From positions 1 to 64,000 of the forward strand of contig UCKS01000023.1 of assembly GCA_900473045.1 (NCBI GenBank): DNA of 64,000 nt, in the 5' to 3' direction. The notes under the pieces are model-generated. The model ran no database searches and was not told the origin of the DNA. It saw only the letters and a list, made by a program, of their open reading frames with translations. Origin of the DNA: Hyphomicrobiales bacterium (GTDB lineage: Bacteria; Pseudomonadota; Alphaproteobacteria; Rhizobiales; Rhizobiaceae). The translations under genes and the position numbers were made by a program. Shown here one piece after another: positions 18,303 to 27,423 of the stretch (its first letter is position 1; each line of letters starts with the position of its first letter).

Positions 18303-19541
18303 ATGCTGAAAGCCAAACGGAATGCGCTGATGGGGGCCGCCCTGGTCGGCGCCTTTTTTGCAACCAACGCCTATGCCGAAACGACGCTCAATGCGTTGTT
18401 CATGGCGCAAGCCGCCTATAGCGAAGCCGATGTTCGCGCCATGACCGACGCCTTTGCCAAGGCCAATCCGGACGTCAAGGTCAATCTCGAATTCGTGCCC
18501 TACGAAGGCCTGCACGACAAGACCGTGTTGGCGCAGGGGTCCGGCGGCGGCTACGATGTCGTGCTGTTCGACGTGATCTGGCCGGCCGAATATGCCAGCA
18601 ACAAGGTTCTGGTCGACGTGTCCTCGCGCGTCACCGACGACATGAAGAAGAACGTGCTGCCCGGCGCCTGGACGACGGTGCAGTATGACGGCGCCTATTA
18701 CGGCATGCCGTGGATTCTCGATACGAAATACCTGTTCTACAACAAGGAAATCCTCGAAAAGGCCGGCATCAAGACGCCGCCGAAGACCTGGGACGAGCTT
18801 GCCGAACAGGCCAAGACCATCAAGGACAAGGGCCTTCTGGCCACCCCGATCGCCTGGAGCTGGTCGCAGGCGGAAGCTGCGGTCTGCGACTATACAACGT
18901 TGGTCAGCGCCTATGGTGGTGACTTCCTGAAGGACGGCAAGCCCGACTTCCAGACCGGCGGCGGTCTCGATGCCCTGAAATACATGGTGTCGAGCTATTC
19001 GTCCGGCATTTCCAACCCGAATTCCAAGGAGTTTCTCGAGGAGGACGTGCGCAAGGTGTTCGAGAACGGCGAGGCCGCTTTCGCGCTGAACTGGACCTAC
19101 ATGTACAACCTCGCCAATACCGGCAAGGACAGCAAGGTGGCTGGCAAGGTCGGTGTCGTTCCGGCACCGGGCGTTGCGGGCAAGAGCGAGGTGTCGGCCG
19201 TCAACGGCTCGATGGGCCTTGGCATCACTGCCACCAGCAAGCATCCGGACGAGGCCTGGAAATACGTTACCTTCATGACCTCGCAGGCCGTGCAGAACCA
19301 GTATGCCAAGCTCAGCCTGCCGATCTGGGCGTCGTCCTATGAGGATGCATCCGTCACCAAGGATCAGGAAGAGCTGATCGCCGCTGCCAAGCTGTCGCTG
19401 GCAGCGATGTATCCGCGCCCGACGACGCCGAAGTACCAGGAACTTTCGACAGCGCTGCAGCAGGCCATCCAGGAAGCACTGCTTGGCCAGACCAGCCCGG
19501 AAGACGCATTGAAAACCGCTGCCGAGAATAGCGGTCTCTAA
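18303..19541 (+). CDS. Extracellular solute-binding protein, CUT1 sugar importer
   Basis: The 412-residue protein has a Sec signal peptide (MLKAKRNALMGAALVGAFFA, cleavage after AYA-ETTL) and the SBP_bac_1 (MalE-type) fold. Features include the YDVVLFDVIWPAEY segment and the AFALNWTYMYN ligand-cleft region. ATG 18303 follows GGAGGGAAG. It delivers a sugar or sugar conjugate to the permeases encoded 116 bases downstream; the gap holds a stem-loop. The SIS protein and PfkB kinase in the operon suggest a fructosamine-type ligand (inference). Confidence 0.9.
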   Translation: MLKAKRNALMGAALVGAFFATNAYAETTLNALFMAQAAYSEADVRAMTDAFAKANPDVKVNLEFVPYEGLHDKTVLAQGSGGGYDVVLFDVIWPAEYASNKVLVDVSSRVTDDMKKNVLPGAWTTVQYDGAYYGMPWILDTKYLFYNKEILEKAGIKTPPKTWDELAEQAKTIKDKGLLATPIAWSWSQAEAAVCDYTTLVSAYGGDFLKDGKPDFQTGGGLDALKYMVSSYSSGISNPNSKEFLEEDVRKVFENGEAAFALNWTYMYNLANTGKDSKVAGKVGVVPAPGVAGKSEVSAVNGSMGLGITATSKHPDEAWKYVTFMTSQAVQNQYAKLSLPIWASSYEDASVTKDQEELIAAAKLSLAAMYPRPTTPKYQELSTALQQAIQEALLGQTSPEDALKTAAENSGL

Positions 19542-19579
19542 AGCGCCGGGGTTTTCCCCTTCGCTGACATCCATCGATC

Positions 19580-19608
19580 TCCGGGCGGCGCTATCGCTGC
19601 CGCCCGGA
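19580..19608 (+). promoter_or_regulatory. Intercistronic stem-loop after the binding-protein gene
   Basis: The 10-bp inverted repeat TCCGGGCGGC (19580-19589) and GCCGCCCGGA (19599-19608) flanks a nine-base loop, between the binding-protein gene and the first permease gene. There is no U-tract. The position matches that of the stem-loops in the other sugar operons of this window. Confidence 0.7.
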
Positions 19609-19657
19609 AGTTCGCATCACCCTTGCATCCCATGATTTTTTCAGGAAGAGTTGCCCC

Positions 19658-20542
19658 ATGTCCGGGACATCGATGACCACACGTGCATGGCTGCTGATGC
19701 TGCCGCTGCTCGCCGTCATGATCGCCGTCATCGGCTGGCCGCTCGCCGATACCGTCGGGCTTTCCTTCACCGATGCCAAGCTTGTCGGCACCGCCGGCAA
19801 TTTCGTCGGCGTCGACAATTACGTGAAGATGCTGGCCAGCTCCAATTTCCAGCGCACGCTGACGACGACGACGATCTTTGCCGTCATCTCGGTCTTTGCC
19901 GAAATGGTATTGGGGGTTCTGGCGGCCCTTCTGCTCAATCAGCAATTTTATGGCCGCACGGTGCTGCGCGGGTTGATGATCCTGCCCTGGGCATTGCCAA
20001 CCGTCGTCAACGCCACGCTGTGGCGGCTGATCTACAATCCGGAGTACGGTGCGCTGAACGCTGCCTTGATGCAGATCGGCATGCTCGACGCCTACCGTTC
20101 CTGGCTGGGCGAACCCGGCACGGCGTTGGCATCGCTGATCATCGCCGATTGCTGGAAGAACTTTCCGCTGGTGGCGCTGATTGCGCTGGCAGCCCTGCAG
20201 GCGGTGCCGCGCGATATCACGGCCGCATCGCTGGTCGATGGCGCCGGACCCTTCGCCCGTTTCCGCTTCGTCATCCTGCCTTATCTTGCCGGGCCACTGA
20301 TCGTTGCGCTGGTGCTCAGGACCATCGAAGCATTCAAGGTCTTCGACATCATCTGGGTGATGACACGCGGTGGGCCTGCCAACAGCACGCGCACACTGTC
20401 GATCCTTGTCTATCAGGAGGCGTTTTCCTTCCAGCGGGCAGGATCCGGCGCGTCGCTGGCGCTGATCGTCACGCTTCTGGTGGCGGTGCTGGCTGCGGTC
20501 TATGCCGTTCTTGTCCGGCGCACGGCAGGGAGCACGTCATAA
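19658..20542 (+). CDS. CUT1 sugar ABC importer permease (MalF/UgpA-type)
   Basis: The 294-residue protein has six predicted membrane helices and the binding-protein-dependent permease (EAA) loop DITAASLVDGAGPFARFRFVILP-type motif near residue 190-210, which docks on the ATPase. It pairs with the permease starting at 20542; the two genes overlap by one base (TAATG), which points to tight translational coupling and a heterodimeric channel. Confidence 0.92.
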   Translation: MSGTSMTTRAWLLMLPLLAVMIAVIGWPLADTVGLSFTDAKLVGTAGNFVGVDNYVKMLASSNFQRTLTTTTIFAVISVFAEMVLGVLAALLLNQQFYGRTVLRGLMILPWALPTVVNATLWRLIYNPEYGALNAALMQIGMLDAYRSWLGEPGTALASLIIADCWKNFPLVALIALAALQAVPRDITAASLVDGAGPFARFRFVILPYLAGPLIVALVLRTIEAFKVFDIIWVMTRGGPANSTRTLSILVYQEAFSFQRAGSGASLALIVTLLVAVLAAVYAVLVRRTAGSTS

Positions 20543-21387
20543 TGGAACGCAAGAGTTTTCCGTTCTCGTTCTTCATCCATGCCTGCGCGCTGTTGCTGGC
20601 GATCATCATCCTTGCGCCGGTGGCCTGGCTGTTCATCATGAGCATCTCGCCGGCTGCCGACCTGACGGCCAAGCCGCTGGTCTGGTGGCCGCAGACGGTC
20701 GATTTCTCGCGCTACGGAATATTGCTGTCCAGCGTCGAAAACAGCGCCGGTGCCGCTTTTGTCGCGTCGCTGGTGAACAGCATTCTGGTTGCCGGCATGG
20801 CCACCATCGCGGCCTTGGCGCTTGCCATTCCGGCTGCCTGGGCGGTGTCACGGACGCCGTCGGTCGGCTGGTCGCTTTACATGGTGATCGCCACCTACAT
20901 GCTGCCGCCGGTGGCGCTGGCGGTGCCGCTCTATTTCGGCCTTGCTCATCTCGGCCTGCTCAACAGCGTTTTCGGCCTGGCACTGGTCTACCTGACTATT
21001 CTGGCACCTTTCACCACCTGGCTGATGAAATCCGGCTTCGATGCCATTCCGAGAGAAATCGAGGCTGCGGCGATGATGGACGGGGCGGGGCTGTTTGCCA
21101 CCTTGCGGATCATCACCCTGCCGCTGGCAGCCCCTGTCATGGCGACGTCGGCGCTGTTTGCCTTCCTGCTTGCCTGGGACGAATTCTTCTATGCGCTGCT
21201 GTTCACCTCCGACCTGCGCGCCAAGACACTGACCGTTGCCATCGCCGATCTCGCCGGTGGCCGCGTTTCCGATTACGGACTGATCGCAACCGCGGGCGTG
21301 CTTGCCGCCCTGCCGCCCGTAGTGATCGGTCTTGTCATGCAACGTGCCCTGATTTCCGGGCTGACCAGCGGTGGCGTCAAGGGATGA
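20542..21387 (+). CDS. CUT1 sugar ABC importer permease (MalG/UgpE-type)
   Basis: The 281-residue protein has six membrane helices and the EAA loop (EIEAAAMMDGAGLFATLRII near residues 173-192). It is the second half of the channel. It begins at the ATG overlapping the previous stop and ends in a four-base overlap with the SIS gene. No unusual feature. Confidence 0.92.
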   Translation: MERKSFPFSFFIHACALLLAIIILAPVAWLFIMSISPAADLTAKPLVWWPQTVDFSRYGILLSSVENSAGAAFVASLVNSILVAGMATIAALALAIPAAWAVSRTPSVGWSLYMVIATYMLPPVALAVPLYFGLAHLGLLNSVFGLALVYLTILAPFTTWLMKSGFDAIPREIEAAAMMDGAGLFATLRIITLPLAAPVMATSALFAFLLAWDEFFYALLFTSDLRAKTLTVAIADLAGGRVSDYGLIATAGVLAALPPVVIGLVMQRALISGLTSGGVKG

Positions 21388-22406
21388 GCATGACCTCAAA
21401 CGATAATCGTCCGTCCGGGCTTCAAGCGATCGACCGCGAAATGGCCCGTCAGAATGCTGATGCCATCGCGTCCTTTGAGAGTGCAGGCGAGAGAGCCAAG
21501 GCGATCGCCACGTCTTTGCGCGAAACCGGCGGCCTGCTTTTGCTTGGCATGGGCGGTTCGCACGCGGTCAATCGGGCCGTTGAACCGCTTTACCGGGCGC
21601 TTGGGATAGAGGCGATCGCCGTCACGTTGTCAGAGCAGCTGGGCATGCCGCTTGCGATCGAAGGCCGCACTGTTTTGATTACTTCGCAATCGGGCGAGAG
21701 TGCTGAGGTGCTGCGCTGGTTTTCGGAAACCGGCGGGTCAGAGTATACATACGGCCTGACGCTGGAGGAATCTTCCTTTCTTGGCAGGACGGCGCCTTGC
21801 CTGGTCGGGGCCGGTGGCACCGAGCTTGCCTTTGCCGCCACACGCAGCTTGACGGTGAGTTTTGCACTGCATCTGGCGATCCTTGCGGCACTCGGCGAAG
21901 ATCCGGCGCCGGCGCTGGCTGTGCTCTCGGCGCCTGCCACCAACGACATCGCGGCAGCGCTCGCCGCTTTTGAAAATATCGCTGCGGTCGTCACTTCGGG
22001 CCGCCGTCTGCAGGGGCTGGCGGAAGCACTGGCGCTGGGGCTCACGGAGCTTTCGCGCGCTCCCTGCTTCTCGCTGGAGGGTGGACAGTTGCGGCATGGC
22101 CCGATGGAAATGCTGGGTCCGAAAGTCGGCGTCGTGCTGTTTCGCGGCCATGACGTGACCGCCGATCTGGTGACGGCGATGGCCGTATCGGCGGTGGAGA
22201 CCGGCGCTCCGGTCATCGTGTTCGATGCGTCCGGGCAACAGCCGGTGGAGGGGACGACAACGCTGCGCTTTGCGCCGGCGACGGGGCTTGCAGCCATCTT
22301 CTCGATGCTGCCGGTTGCCCAGCGCTTCATGATCGCCTTTGCCGAAGCCCGTGTCGACAATGCCGGAACGCCGGTGCGCTCCACCAAGATCACGCGGAGT
22401 GAATGA
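21384..22406 (+). CDS. SIS-domain sugar-phosphate isomerase/deglycase
   Basis: The 340-residue protein has two SIS domains, with sugar-phosphate loops LLLGMGGSHAVNRA near residue 52 and LITSQSGESAEVLRW near 93. The LRHGPMEMLGP segment near 235 corresponds to the GlmS/FrlB active-site region. Relatives include GlmS isomerase domains, AgaS and FrlB, which hydrolyses fructoselysine 6-phosphate. Because it sits next to a PfkB kinase and a CUT1 importer, a deglycase acting on a phosphorylated Amadori compound is the most attractive reading. An amino-sugar isomerase role is also possible. Confidence 0.82.
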   Translation: MSMTSNDNRPSGLQAIDREMARQNADAIASFESAGERAKAIATSLRETGGLLLLGMGGSHAVNRAVEPLYRALGIEAIAVTLSEQLGMPLAIEGRTVLITSQSGESAEVLRWFSETGGSEYTYGLTLEESSFLGRTAPCLVGAGGTELAFAATRSLTVSFALHLAILAALGEDPAPALAVLSAPATNDIAAALAAFENIAAVVTSGRRLQGLAEALALGLTELSRAPCFSLEGGQLRHGPMEMLGPKVGVVLFRGHDVTADLVTAMAVSAVETGAPVIVFDASGQQPVEGTTTLRFAPATGLAAIFSMLPVAQRFMIAFAEARVDNAGTPVRSTKITRSE

Positions 22407-22407
22407 C

Positions 22408-23343
22408 ATGCGTCCGCTTGCCGTGATCGGAAACGTCAATGTCGACCTGATCCTCGGTCCGGCGGAGCCCTGGCCAAAGGCCGGCACCGAGATCATCGTC
22501 GATCACGACGAATTGCGGGTCGGCGGCTCCGCCGGCAATGCAGCCCTTGCCTGGAAGGCGCTCGGGGTCGATTTCGACATCGCCGCCAATACCGGCACCG
22601 ACGAATTCGGCCGCTGGCTACGCGAAGCTTTTGGCCATCAGGCGGAAAAATGGCCGGTCCGGCCGGAGGGAACGACGCTTTCGGTCGGCATCACCCATCC
22701 CGATGGCGAACGGACCTTCTTCACCACGCGCGGACACCTGCCGCGGTTTTCGCTTGATTGTGTCTTTGCCGCTCTTGACGGTACCCGTTTGTCCGGCGGT
22801 TACGCGCTGCTCTGCGGCTCCTTCCTCACGGACGACCTGACGGCGGATTACCCCTCTCTGTTCGATTGGGCCGATACGCACAGCATCACGCTGGCGCTCG
22901 ATACCGGCTGGCCGCTGGATGGCTGGACGGAGACAAACCGGCAGGCAACGCGCGGCTGGCTGTCGCGTTGCGGCTGCGCGCTGTTGAACGAAGTGGAATC
23001 GACGACGCTGTCCGGCCTTGCCGATCCCGTCGACGCCGCCCGCGAACTCAAGCGCCATATGCCGAAGGACGCCATCGTCGTGGTCAAACGCGGCCCGGAC
23101 GGCGCCTTGGCGATCGGTGCCGATGGCGCGCTGGCGTCGGCAGCGGCGCCGAGCGTTGACGTCGTCGATACCATTGGTGCCGGCGATGTCTTCAACGCGG
23201 CTTTTTTGGCCGCACTTGCTGAAGGCCGGCAGCTGCAGGCCTGTCTGCAGTCTGGAACCGCTGTCGCCTCGCGTGCCATTTCCACGCTTCCCCGCAACTA
23301 TGGTGGCCCTTTGGCGACTGCTACCGGAGAGACCGTATCATGA
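22408..23343 (+). CDS. PfkB-family carbohydrate kinase
   Basis: The 311-residue kinase has the ribokinase-family N-terminal segment (VIGNVNVDLI, then GGSAGNAALAWKALG near residue 39) and the C-terminal catalytic and anion-hole motif DTIGAGDVFNAAF near 252, where the second Asp is the base. The start is ATG 22408, one base after the SIS gene stop. It would phosphorylate the imported sugar or conjugate, comparable to FrlD (fructoselysine 6-kinase), before the SIS protein acts. Confidence 0.88.
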   Translation: MRPLAVIGNVNVDLILGPAEPWPKAGTEIIVDHDELRVGGSAGNAALAWKALGVDFDIAANTGTDEFGRWLREAFGHQAEKWPVRPEGTTLSVGITHPDGERTFFTTRGHLPRFSLDCVFAALDGTRLSGGYALLCGSFLTDDLTADYPSLFDWADTHSITLALDTGWPLDGWTETNRQATRGWLSRCGCALLNEVESTTLSGLADPVDAARELKRHMPKDAIVVVKRGPDGALAIGADGALASAAAPSVDVVDTIGAGDVFNAAFLAALAEGRQLQACLQSGTAVASRAISTLPRNYGGPLATATGETVS

Positions 23344-24419
23344 GCGCGCTCGAGATCGAGAATATCCGCAAGACCTATGGCGCGCTCGAAACCCTGAAGG
23401 GCATCGATATCTCGCTGGAAAGCGGTGAGTTCCTGGTGCTTTTGGGGTCATCGGGGTGCGGCAAGTCGACCTTGCTCAACATCATTGCCGGCCTTGCGGA
23501 CGCATCGGGAGGCGACATCCGGATCGGTGGGCGCTCGATCCTCGGCGTGCATCCGAAGGATCGCGACATCGCCATGGTGTTCCAGTCCTATGCGCTCTAC
23601 CCGAACCTCACGGTTCACCGCAACATCGGCTTCGGTCTGGAGATGCGCAAGGTGCCTGCCGCAGAGCGGGAAAAGGCCGTGCAGGAAACGGCCAAGCTGC
23701 TGCAGATCGAAAATCTGCTGGATCGCAAGCCCGGGCAGCTTTCCGGTGGTCAGCGCCAGCGCGTGGCGATCGGCCGGGCGCTGGTGCGCAAGCCGCAGGT
23801 CTTCCTGTTCGACGAACCGCTCTCCAATCTCGACGCCAAGCTGCGGATGGAGACGCGCACCGAGCTGAAGCGGCTGCACCAGATGCTCGGTACGACGATC
23901 GTCTATGTTACCCACGACCAGATCGAGGCGATGACGCTGGCAACGCGGATCGCTGTGATGCGCAACGGCCGTATCGAGCAGCTTGGTACGCCGGAGGAAG
24001 TCTATGATCATCCGGCCACACTCTATGTCGCCGGTTTCGTCGGCTCGCCGCCGATGAATGTGCTGGATGGCGTGGTCACGGGCGAGGGCGTGCAGTTGGA
24101 CGGTTCGGGTACCATCGTCGCCCTGCCGGCACGGCTGAAAAATGCAGCAGCAGTGGGACGGCGGGTCAAGCTGGGCGTGCGCCCGGAAGCGCTTCAGCTC
24201 ACAGGGGATACGGCCGAAAGCCCGGTGCTCGACGTCGAGATCGAGGTTGTCGAACTGACCGGCCCGGAAATGGTGGTGACGGGCCGGGTCAGCGGCCAGC
24301 GGGTCACCGCCTGCCTGCCGCCACGCACCAGGCTGACGGTCGGCATGAGGCACGCTTTCGGCTTCGACGAGGATGCGCTGCATCTGTTCGACGCGCAGAC
24401 GGAACTGGCACTGGGCTGA
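23340..24419 (+). CDS. CUT1 ABC importer ATP-binding protein (MalK/UgpC-type)
   Basis: The 359-residue protein has Walker A GSSGCGKST near residue 36, Q-loop VFQSYALYP, signature LSGGQRQR, Walker B FLFDEPLSNLDAKLR and H-loop THDQIEAM. A C-terminal TOBE/OB regulatory domain follows. All catalytic residues are present, in contrast to the paired ATPases at 60109-62348. It starts in a four-base overlap with the kinase gene and ends the operon. It should work as a homodimer with the permeases at 19658 and 20542. Confidence 0.94.
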   Translation: MSALEIENIRKTYGALETLKGIDISLESGEFLVLLGSSGCGKSTLLNIIAGLADASGGDIRIGGRSILGVHPKDRDIAMVFQSYALYPNLTVHRNIGFGLEMRKVPAAEREKAVQETAKLLQIENLLDRKPGQLSGGQRQRVAIGRALVRKPQVFLFDEPLSNLDAKLRMETRTELKRLHQMLGTTIVYVTHDQIEAMTLATRIAVMRNGRIEQLGTPEEVYDHPATLYVAGFVGSPPMNVLDGVVTGEGVQLDGSGTIVALPARLKNAAAVGRRVKLGVRPEALQLTGDTAESPVLDVEIEVVELTGPEMVVTGRVSGQRVTACLPPRTRLTVGMRHAFGFDEDALHLFDAQTELALG

Positions 24420-24503
24420 GCGGGGCGACCGGTCAGGGCCGGCTGTAAACAACGCCGCAGGACCGGTTCCCAAGGACAGTGCTATGTTCTAGAAACGCTT
24501 CTG

Positions 24504-25607
24504 ATGAAGATCGCTTTCTATAGTCCGCTCAAATCCCCCAACCATCCCGTTCCTTCCGGCGACCGGTTGATGGCGCGCCTGCTAATGGCGGCGCTGGTCA
24601 AGGCGGGGCATCAGGTGGAGATCGCTTCGGAGCTGCGGGCTTTCCTGCCCGATGCTTCGGCGGATGCGATTGCGGTACGGGCGGTGGCGATGGACGCGGA
24701 GCGATCGCGGATTTCGGCTCTGTGGCGAGCGCGAGGCGCGCCGGATCTGTGGTTTTGCTACCATCCCTATTACAAGGCACCGGATCTGCTCGGCCCGGCG
24801 CTCGCCCGGGAATTTGGTCTGGGTTATGTGACGGCGGAAGCGTCCTATTCCGACCGGCGCAACACGGGGTTGTGGGCCGACATGCAGCAGCAGGTGCTGG
24901 ATGCGGTGCAGCAGGCTTGCGTGAATATCTGCCTGACGCGCCGGGATTTTGACGGGCTTGCAGCAGTGGCGCCCAAGGCGCGATTGGCCTTGCTGCCGCC
25001 TTTCATCGATCCGGCGCTGTTTCTGGAAAGACAGCCCGAACCTGAACCCGGGCGATTGATCACCGTGGCGATGATGCGGTCCGGTGACAAGATGGACAGC
25101 TATGTCATGCTGGCCGATGCGCTATCACGGTTGACGCAGCTGCCATGGCAGTTGTCAATTGTTGGCGACGGGCCACGTGGCGCGGATGTACGGGCGCTGT
25201 TTGCCGGGTTCGATGCAGGCCGGATCCTCTGGCACGGCGAACAGACCGCCACCGAGATCGCCTACCTTCTGTCGCAGTCATCGCTCTATGTCTGGCCAGG
25301 GTGCGGCGAGGCCTATGGGCTGGCCTATCTCGAGGCGCAGGCTGCGGGTCTGCCTGTCGTTGCACAAGAGATTGCCGGTGTGCCGGAGGTGGTGGCGCAT
25401 GGGCAGACGGGCCTGTTGACCCCCCCCGGGGATGTCGATGCCTATGCGCGGGCGATCGGGCGGCTCCTGAAGGAGGATGATGAGCGGGCAACGTTTGCAC
25501 GTGCGGCAAGGTCCTTTGCCGGCGAGGAGCGTTCGCTCGGCCGGGCGGCGGTGCGGTTGAGTGCCATTCTGGACGCATACATAAAACGGGCACGGCATGA
25601 TGGATGA
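24504..25607 (+). CDS. GT4-family glycosyltransferase
   Basis: The 367-residue GT-B enzyme has the retaining GT4 motif E-x7-E in CGEAYGLAYLEAQAAGLPVV near residue 270 and a nucleotide-sugar region SIVGDGPRG near 215. The N-terminal acceptor domain starts with MKIAFYSPLKSPNHPVPSGD. It probably adds a sugar to a lipid-linked or surface glycan in the cytoplasm. It begins an apparent two-gene operon with the deacetylase-like gene (11-base overlap). An eight-C run followed by four Gs at 25420-25431 lies in the C-terminal part and could be slippage-prone. Confidence 0.88.
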   Translation: MKIAFYSPLKSPNHPVPSGDRLMARLLMAALVKAGHQVEIASELRAFLPDASADAIAVRAVAMDAERSRISALWRARGAPDLWFCYHPYYKAPDLLGPALAREFGLGYVTAEASYSDRRNTGLWADMQQQVLDAVQQACVNICLTRRDFDGLAAVAPKARLALLPPFIDPALFLERQPEPEPGRLITVAMMRSGDKMDSYVMLADALSRLTQLPWQLSIVGDGPRGADVRALFAGFDAGRILWHGEQTATEIAYLLSQSSLYVWPGCGEAYGLAYLEAQAAGLPVVAQEIAGVPEVVAHGQTGLLTPPGDVDAYARAIGRLLKEDDERATFARAARSFAGEERSLGRAAVRLSAILDAYIKRARHDG

Positions 25608-26358
25608 ATTCAAAGCAGTGATTGTTGGTGAACTGGACCGCTGGCAGCGGGCCGGAAAGGTCGCGCGGTTCTGGCTGCGGGATGACGACGCCATTGAGCC
25701 GACTGAGCCGCTTGACCGGTTGCTGGAGATATCGGCCGCATTCGCGGTGCCGCTCACCCTGGCCGTCATTCCGGCCCATACCGGCGAGGCGCTTGCCGAC
25801 AGGCTGCGGCGGGAGCCGTTGTGTTCCGTCGCCGTGCATGGCTGGTCGCACCGGAACCATGCAGGCCCGGATGAAAAGAAGCAGGAGCTCGGCCGGCATC
25901 GTCCGGTGGCCGACGTACTTGCCGAATTGAAGCAGGGCTTCGACCAGCTCTTCGCGCTTTATGGCGCGCAGTTCGTGCCGATGCTGATCCCGCCGTGGAA
26001 CCGGATCGATGCTGCACTGCTTCCGCAACTGGCCGGGCTCGGCTATCGTGCGCTGTCGGTCTATGGCCCGGAAAGGCCGGCAGCCTTGCCGCTGATCAAT
26101 ACGCATGTGGATGTGATGGACTGGCAGGGAACGCGGGGAGGCCGCGATCCGCAGGCGCTGGCTGTCGAGATCGCCGCGCGTCTGCGGTTGATGTTCGATC
26201 ATGGCGGCACGATGGGGCTTTTGACCCATCATCTGGTCCATGATGCGGCGGTCTGGGATTTCATGAAGGCGCTGTTTATGGTGACGGCAGATCATCCTGC
26301 ATGCCACTGGGCGGCGGTTCCGGATATCCTGCGCGAACAGCAAGCACCAGCCGGATAA
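25597..26358 (+). CDS. Polysaccharide-deacetylase-like protein
   Basis: The 253-residue protein resembles the NodB/polysaccharide-deacetylase barrel. It has a WLRDDDAIEP motif near residue 26 carrying the metal-binding Asp pair, an AVHGWSHRNHAG segment near 83 with the two metal His residues, and a TPPWNR-like IPPWNR near 130. A C-terminal LLTHHLVHD carries a further His. It has no signal peptide, so it may act in the cytoplasm on a glycan precursor. It overlaps the glycosyltransferase upstream; ATG 25597 or 25600 are both possible. Confidence 0.8.
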   Translation: MMDEFKAVIVGELDRWQRAGKVARFWLRDDDAIEPTEPLDRLLEISAAFAVPLTLAVIPAHTGEALADRLRREPLCSVAVHGWSHRNHAGPDEKKQELGRHRPVADVLAELKQGFDQLFALYGAQFVPMLIPPWNRIDAALLPQLAGLGYRALSVYGPERPAALPLINTHVDVMDWQGTRGGRDPQALAVEIAARLRLMFDHGGTMGLLTHHLVHDAAVWDFMKALFMVTADHPACHWAAVPDILREQQAPAG

Positions 26359-26364
26359 GGCAGC

Positions 26365-27195
26365 TCAGAGATCGATGACCTGGCCGTCGCGAGCGGTGAT
26401 GGCGCCGTTGAATTCCTGACCGGCGAGCCGCTGGATTTCGTCAAGTTCATTGTCGGTGCGCAGCGGCGAGTGATGGATGAAGGCAACCTGCTTGGCTTTC
26501 GCCGTCTTGGCGAGCCGGATCGCCTGCTGCCAGGACGAATGGCCATAGCCGGCATGGCGCTGCATTTCGTCGTCGGTATACATGCAGTCGTAGAGGAAGA
26601 GATCGCAGCCATCGATCAGATCGAGCACGGCGGGATCGAGCGTGCCGGGCTTGTGTTCGGTATCGGTGACCAAGGCTACCGCGCGGCCGCCCCATTCGAC
26701 GCGGTAACCGATGGCGCCGCCGGGATGGTTGAGGCTACCGGTGCGGATCGTCACGCCGGGATGGGGAACCAGCGTGTCGCCCGAGCGAAAATCACGACAG
26801 TTGATCGAGGCGCGGCAGATATCCGGTTCGACCGGGAACCACGGTGGGCGCATGAATTCGCCGATCATCTGGCGGGTGGACATGCGTCCGGCCAAATGCC
26901 CGGACCACAGGGTCACCGAAGCATGCGGATCAAACAGTGCCGGCAGATAGGGCAGGCCGACGATATGGTCGTAATGGCAGTGAGTGAAAAACAGGTTGAA
27001 GTCGGAAACGCCTTCGGACTTCAGCGCCTGACCGGCGGGCATCAGGCCGGAGCCTGCGTCGAACAATAGCCTATGCGGTCCACATTGCATCTCGATGCAG
27101 ATGGTGTTGCCGCCATAGTTCTGGAACTCGGCGCCTGAGACCGGGAGGCTGCCACGCACTCCCCACAACCGCACCCGAAACACGTTTTCGTTCAC
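26365..27195 (-). CDS. MBL-fold metallo-hydrolase
   Basis: The 276-residue protein has the metallo-beta-lactamase motif THCHYDHIVG (HxHxDH) near residue 73, further metal ligands in TDTEHKPG near 185, and a late His pair in IHHSP. It begins with VRLWGVRGSLP, the N-terminal hallmark of a cytoplasmic phosphodiesterase-like MBL branch. The start is GTG 27195 behind a GAGGCGAGAGA stretch. It converges with the deacetylase gene. Cyclic-nucleotide or RNA phosphodiesterase activity is conceivable given its neighbours but is only an inference. Confidence 0.82.
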   Translation of the reverse strand: MNENVFRVRLWGVRGSLPVSGAEFQNYGGNTICIEMQCGPHRLLFDAGSGLMPAGQALKSEGVSDFNLFFTHCHYDHIVGLPYLPALFDPHASVTLWSGHLAGRMSTRQMIGEFMRPPWFPVEPDICRASINCRDFRSGDTLVPHPGVTIRTGSLNHPGGAIGYRVEWGGRAVALVTDTEHKPGTLDPAVLDLIDGCDLFLYDCMYTDDEMQRHAGYGHSSWQQAIRLAKTAKAKQVAFIHHSPLRTDNELDEIQRLAGQEFNGAITARDGQVIDL

Positions 27196-27423
27196 TCTCT
27201 CGCCTCAGTCACGGAAAACTACCTTGCCTTTCCGTCTGCAACTGTCCCACTTAACTCTTAAGGTCGTCTTTTTGTCTTGCTTGATTAACCAAGCCGCATT
27301 TCGGCCATGTTAGCTAAACTGCTTGGGTTAAGCGAGACTTCAATTCGCTTTTTCTTTCCACATATGCGAGAGACGAAGAGAAACGAATCCGGTTCGAACG
27401 TGCAGACGGAAAATACCGACAGA

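Noticed and set aside
20502..21383. Long N-terminal extension of the SIS protein
   Set aside because: It is the wrong frame of the MalG-type permease gene; the SIS protein starts in the ATGA overlap at 21384.
24428..24467. Possible terminator after the UgpC-type ATPase gene
   Set aside because: ACCGGTC and GACCGGT form only a seven-base stem around a loop of 26 bases without a T-run; too weak to call.
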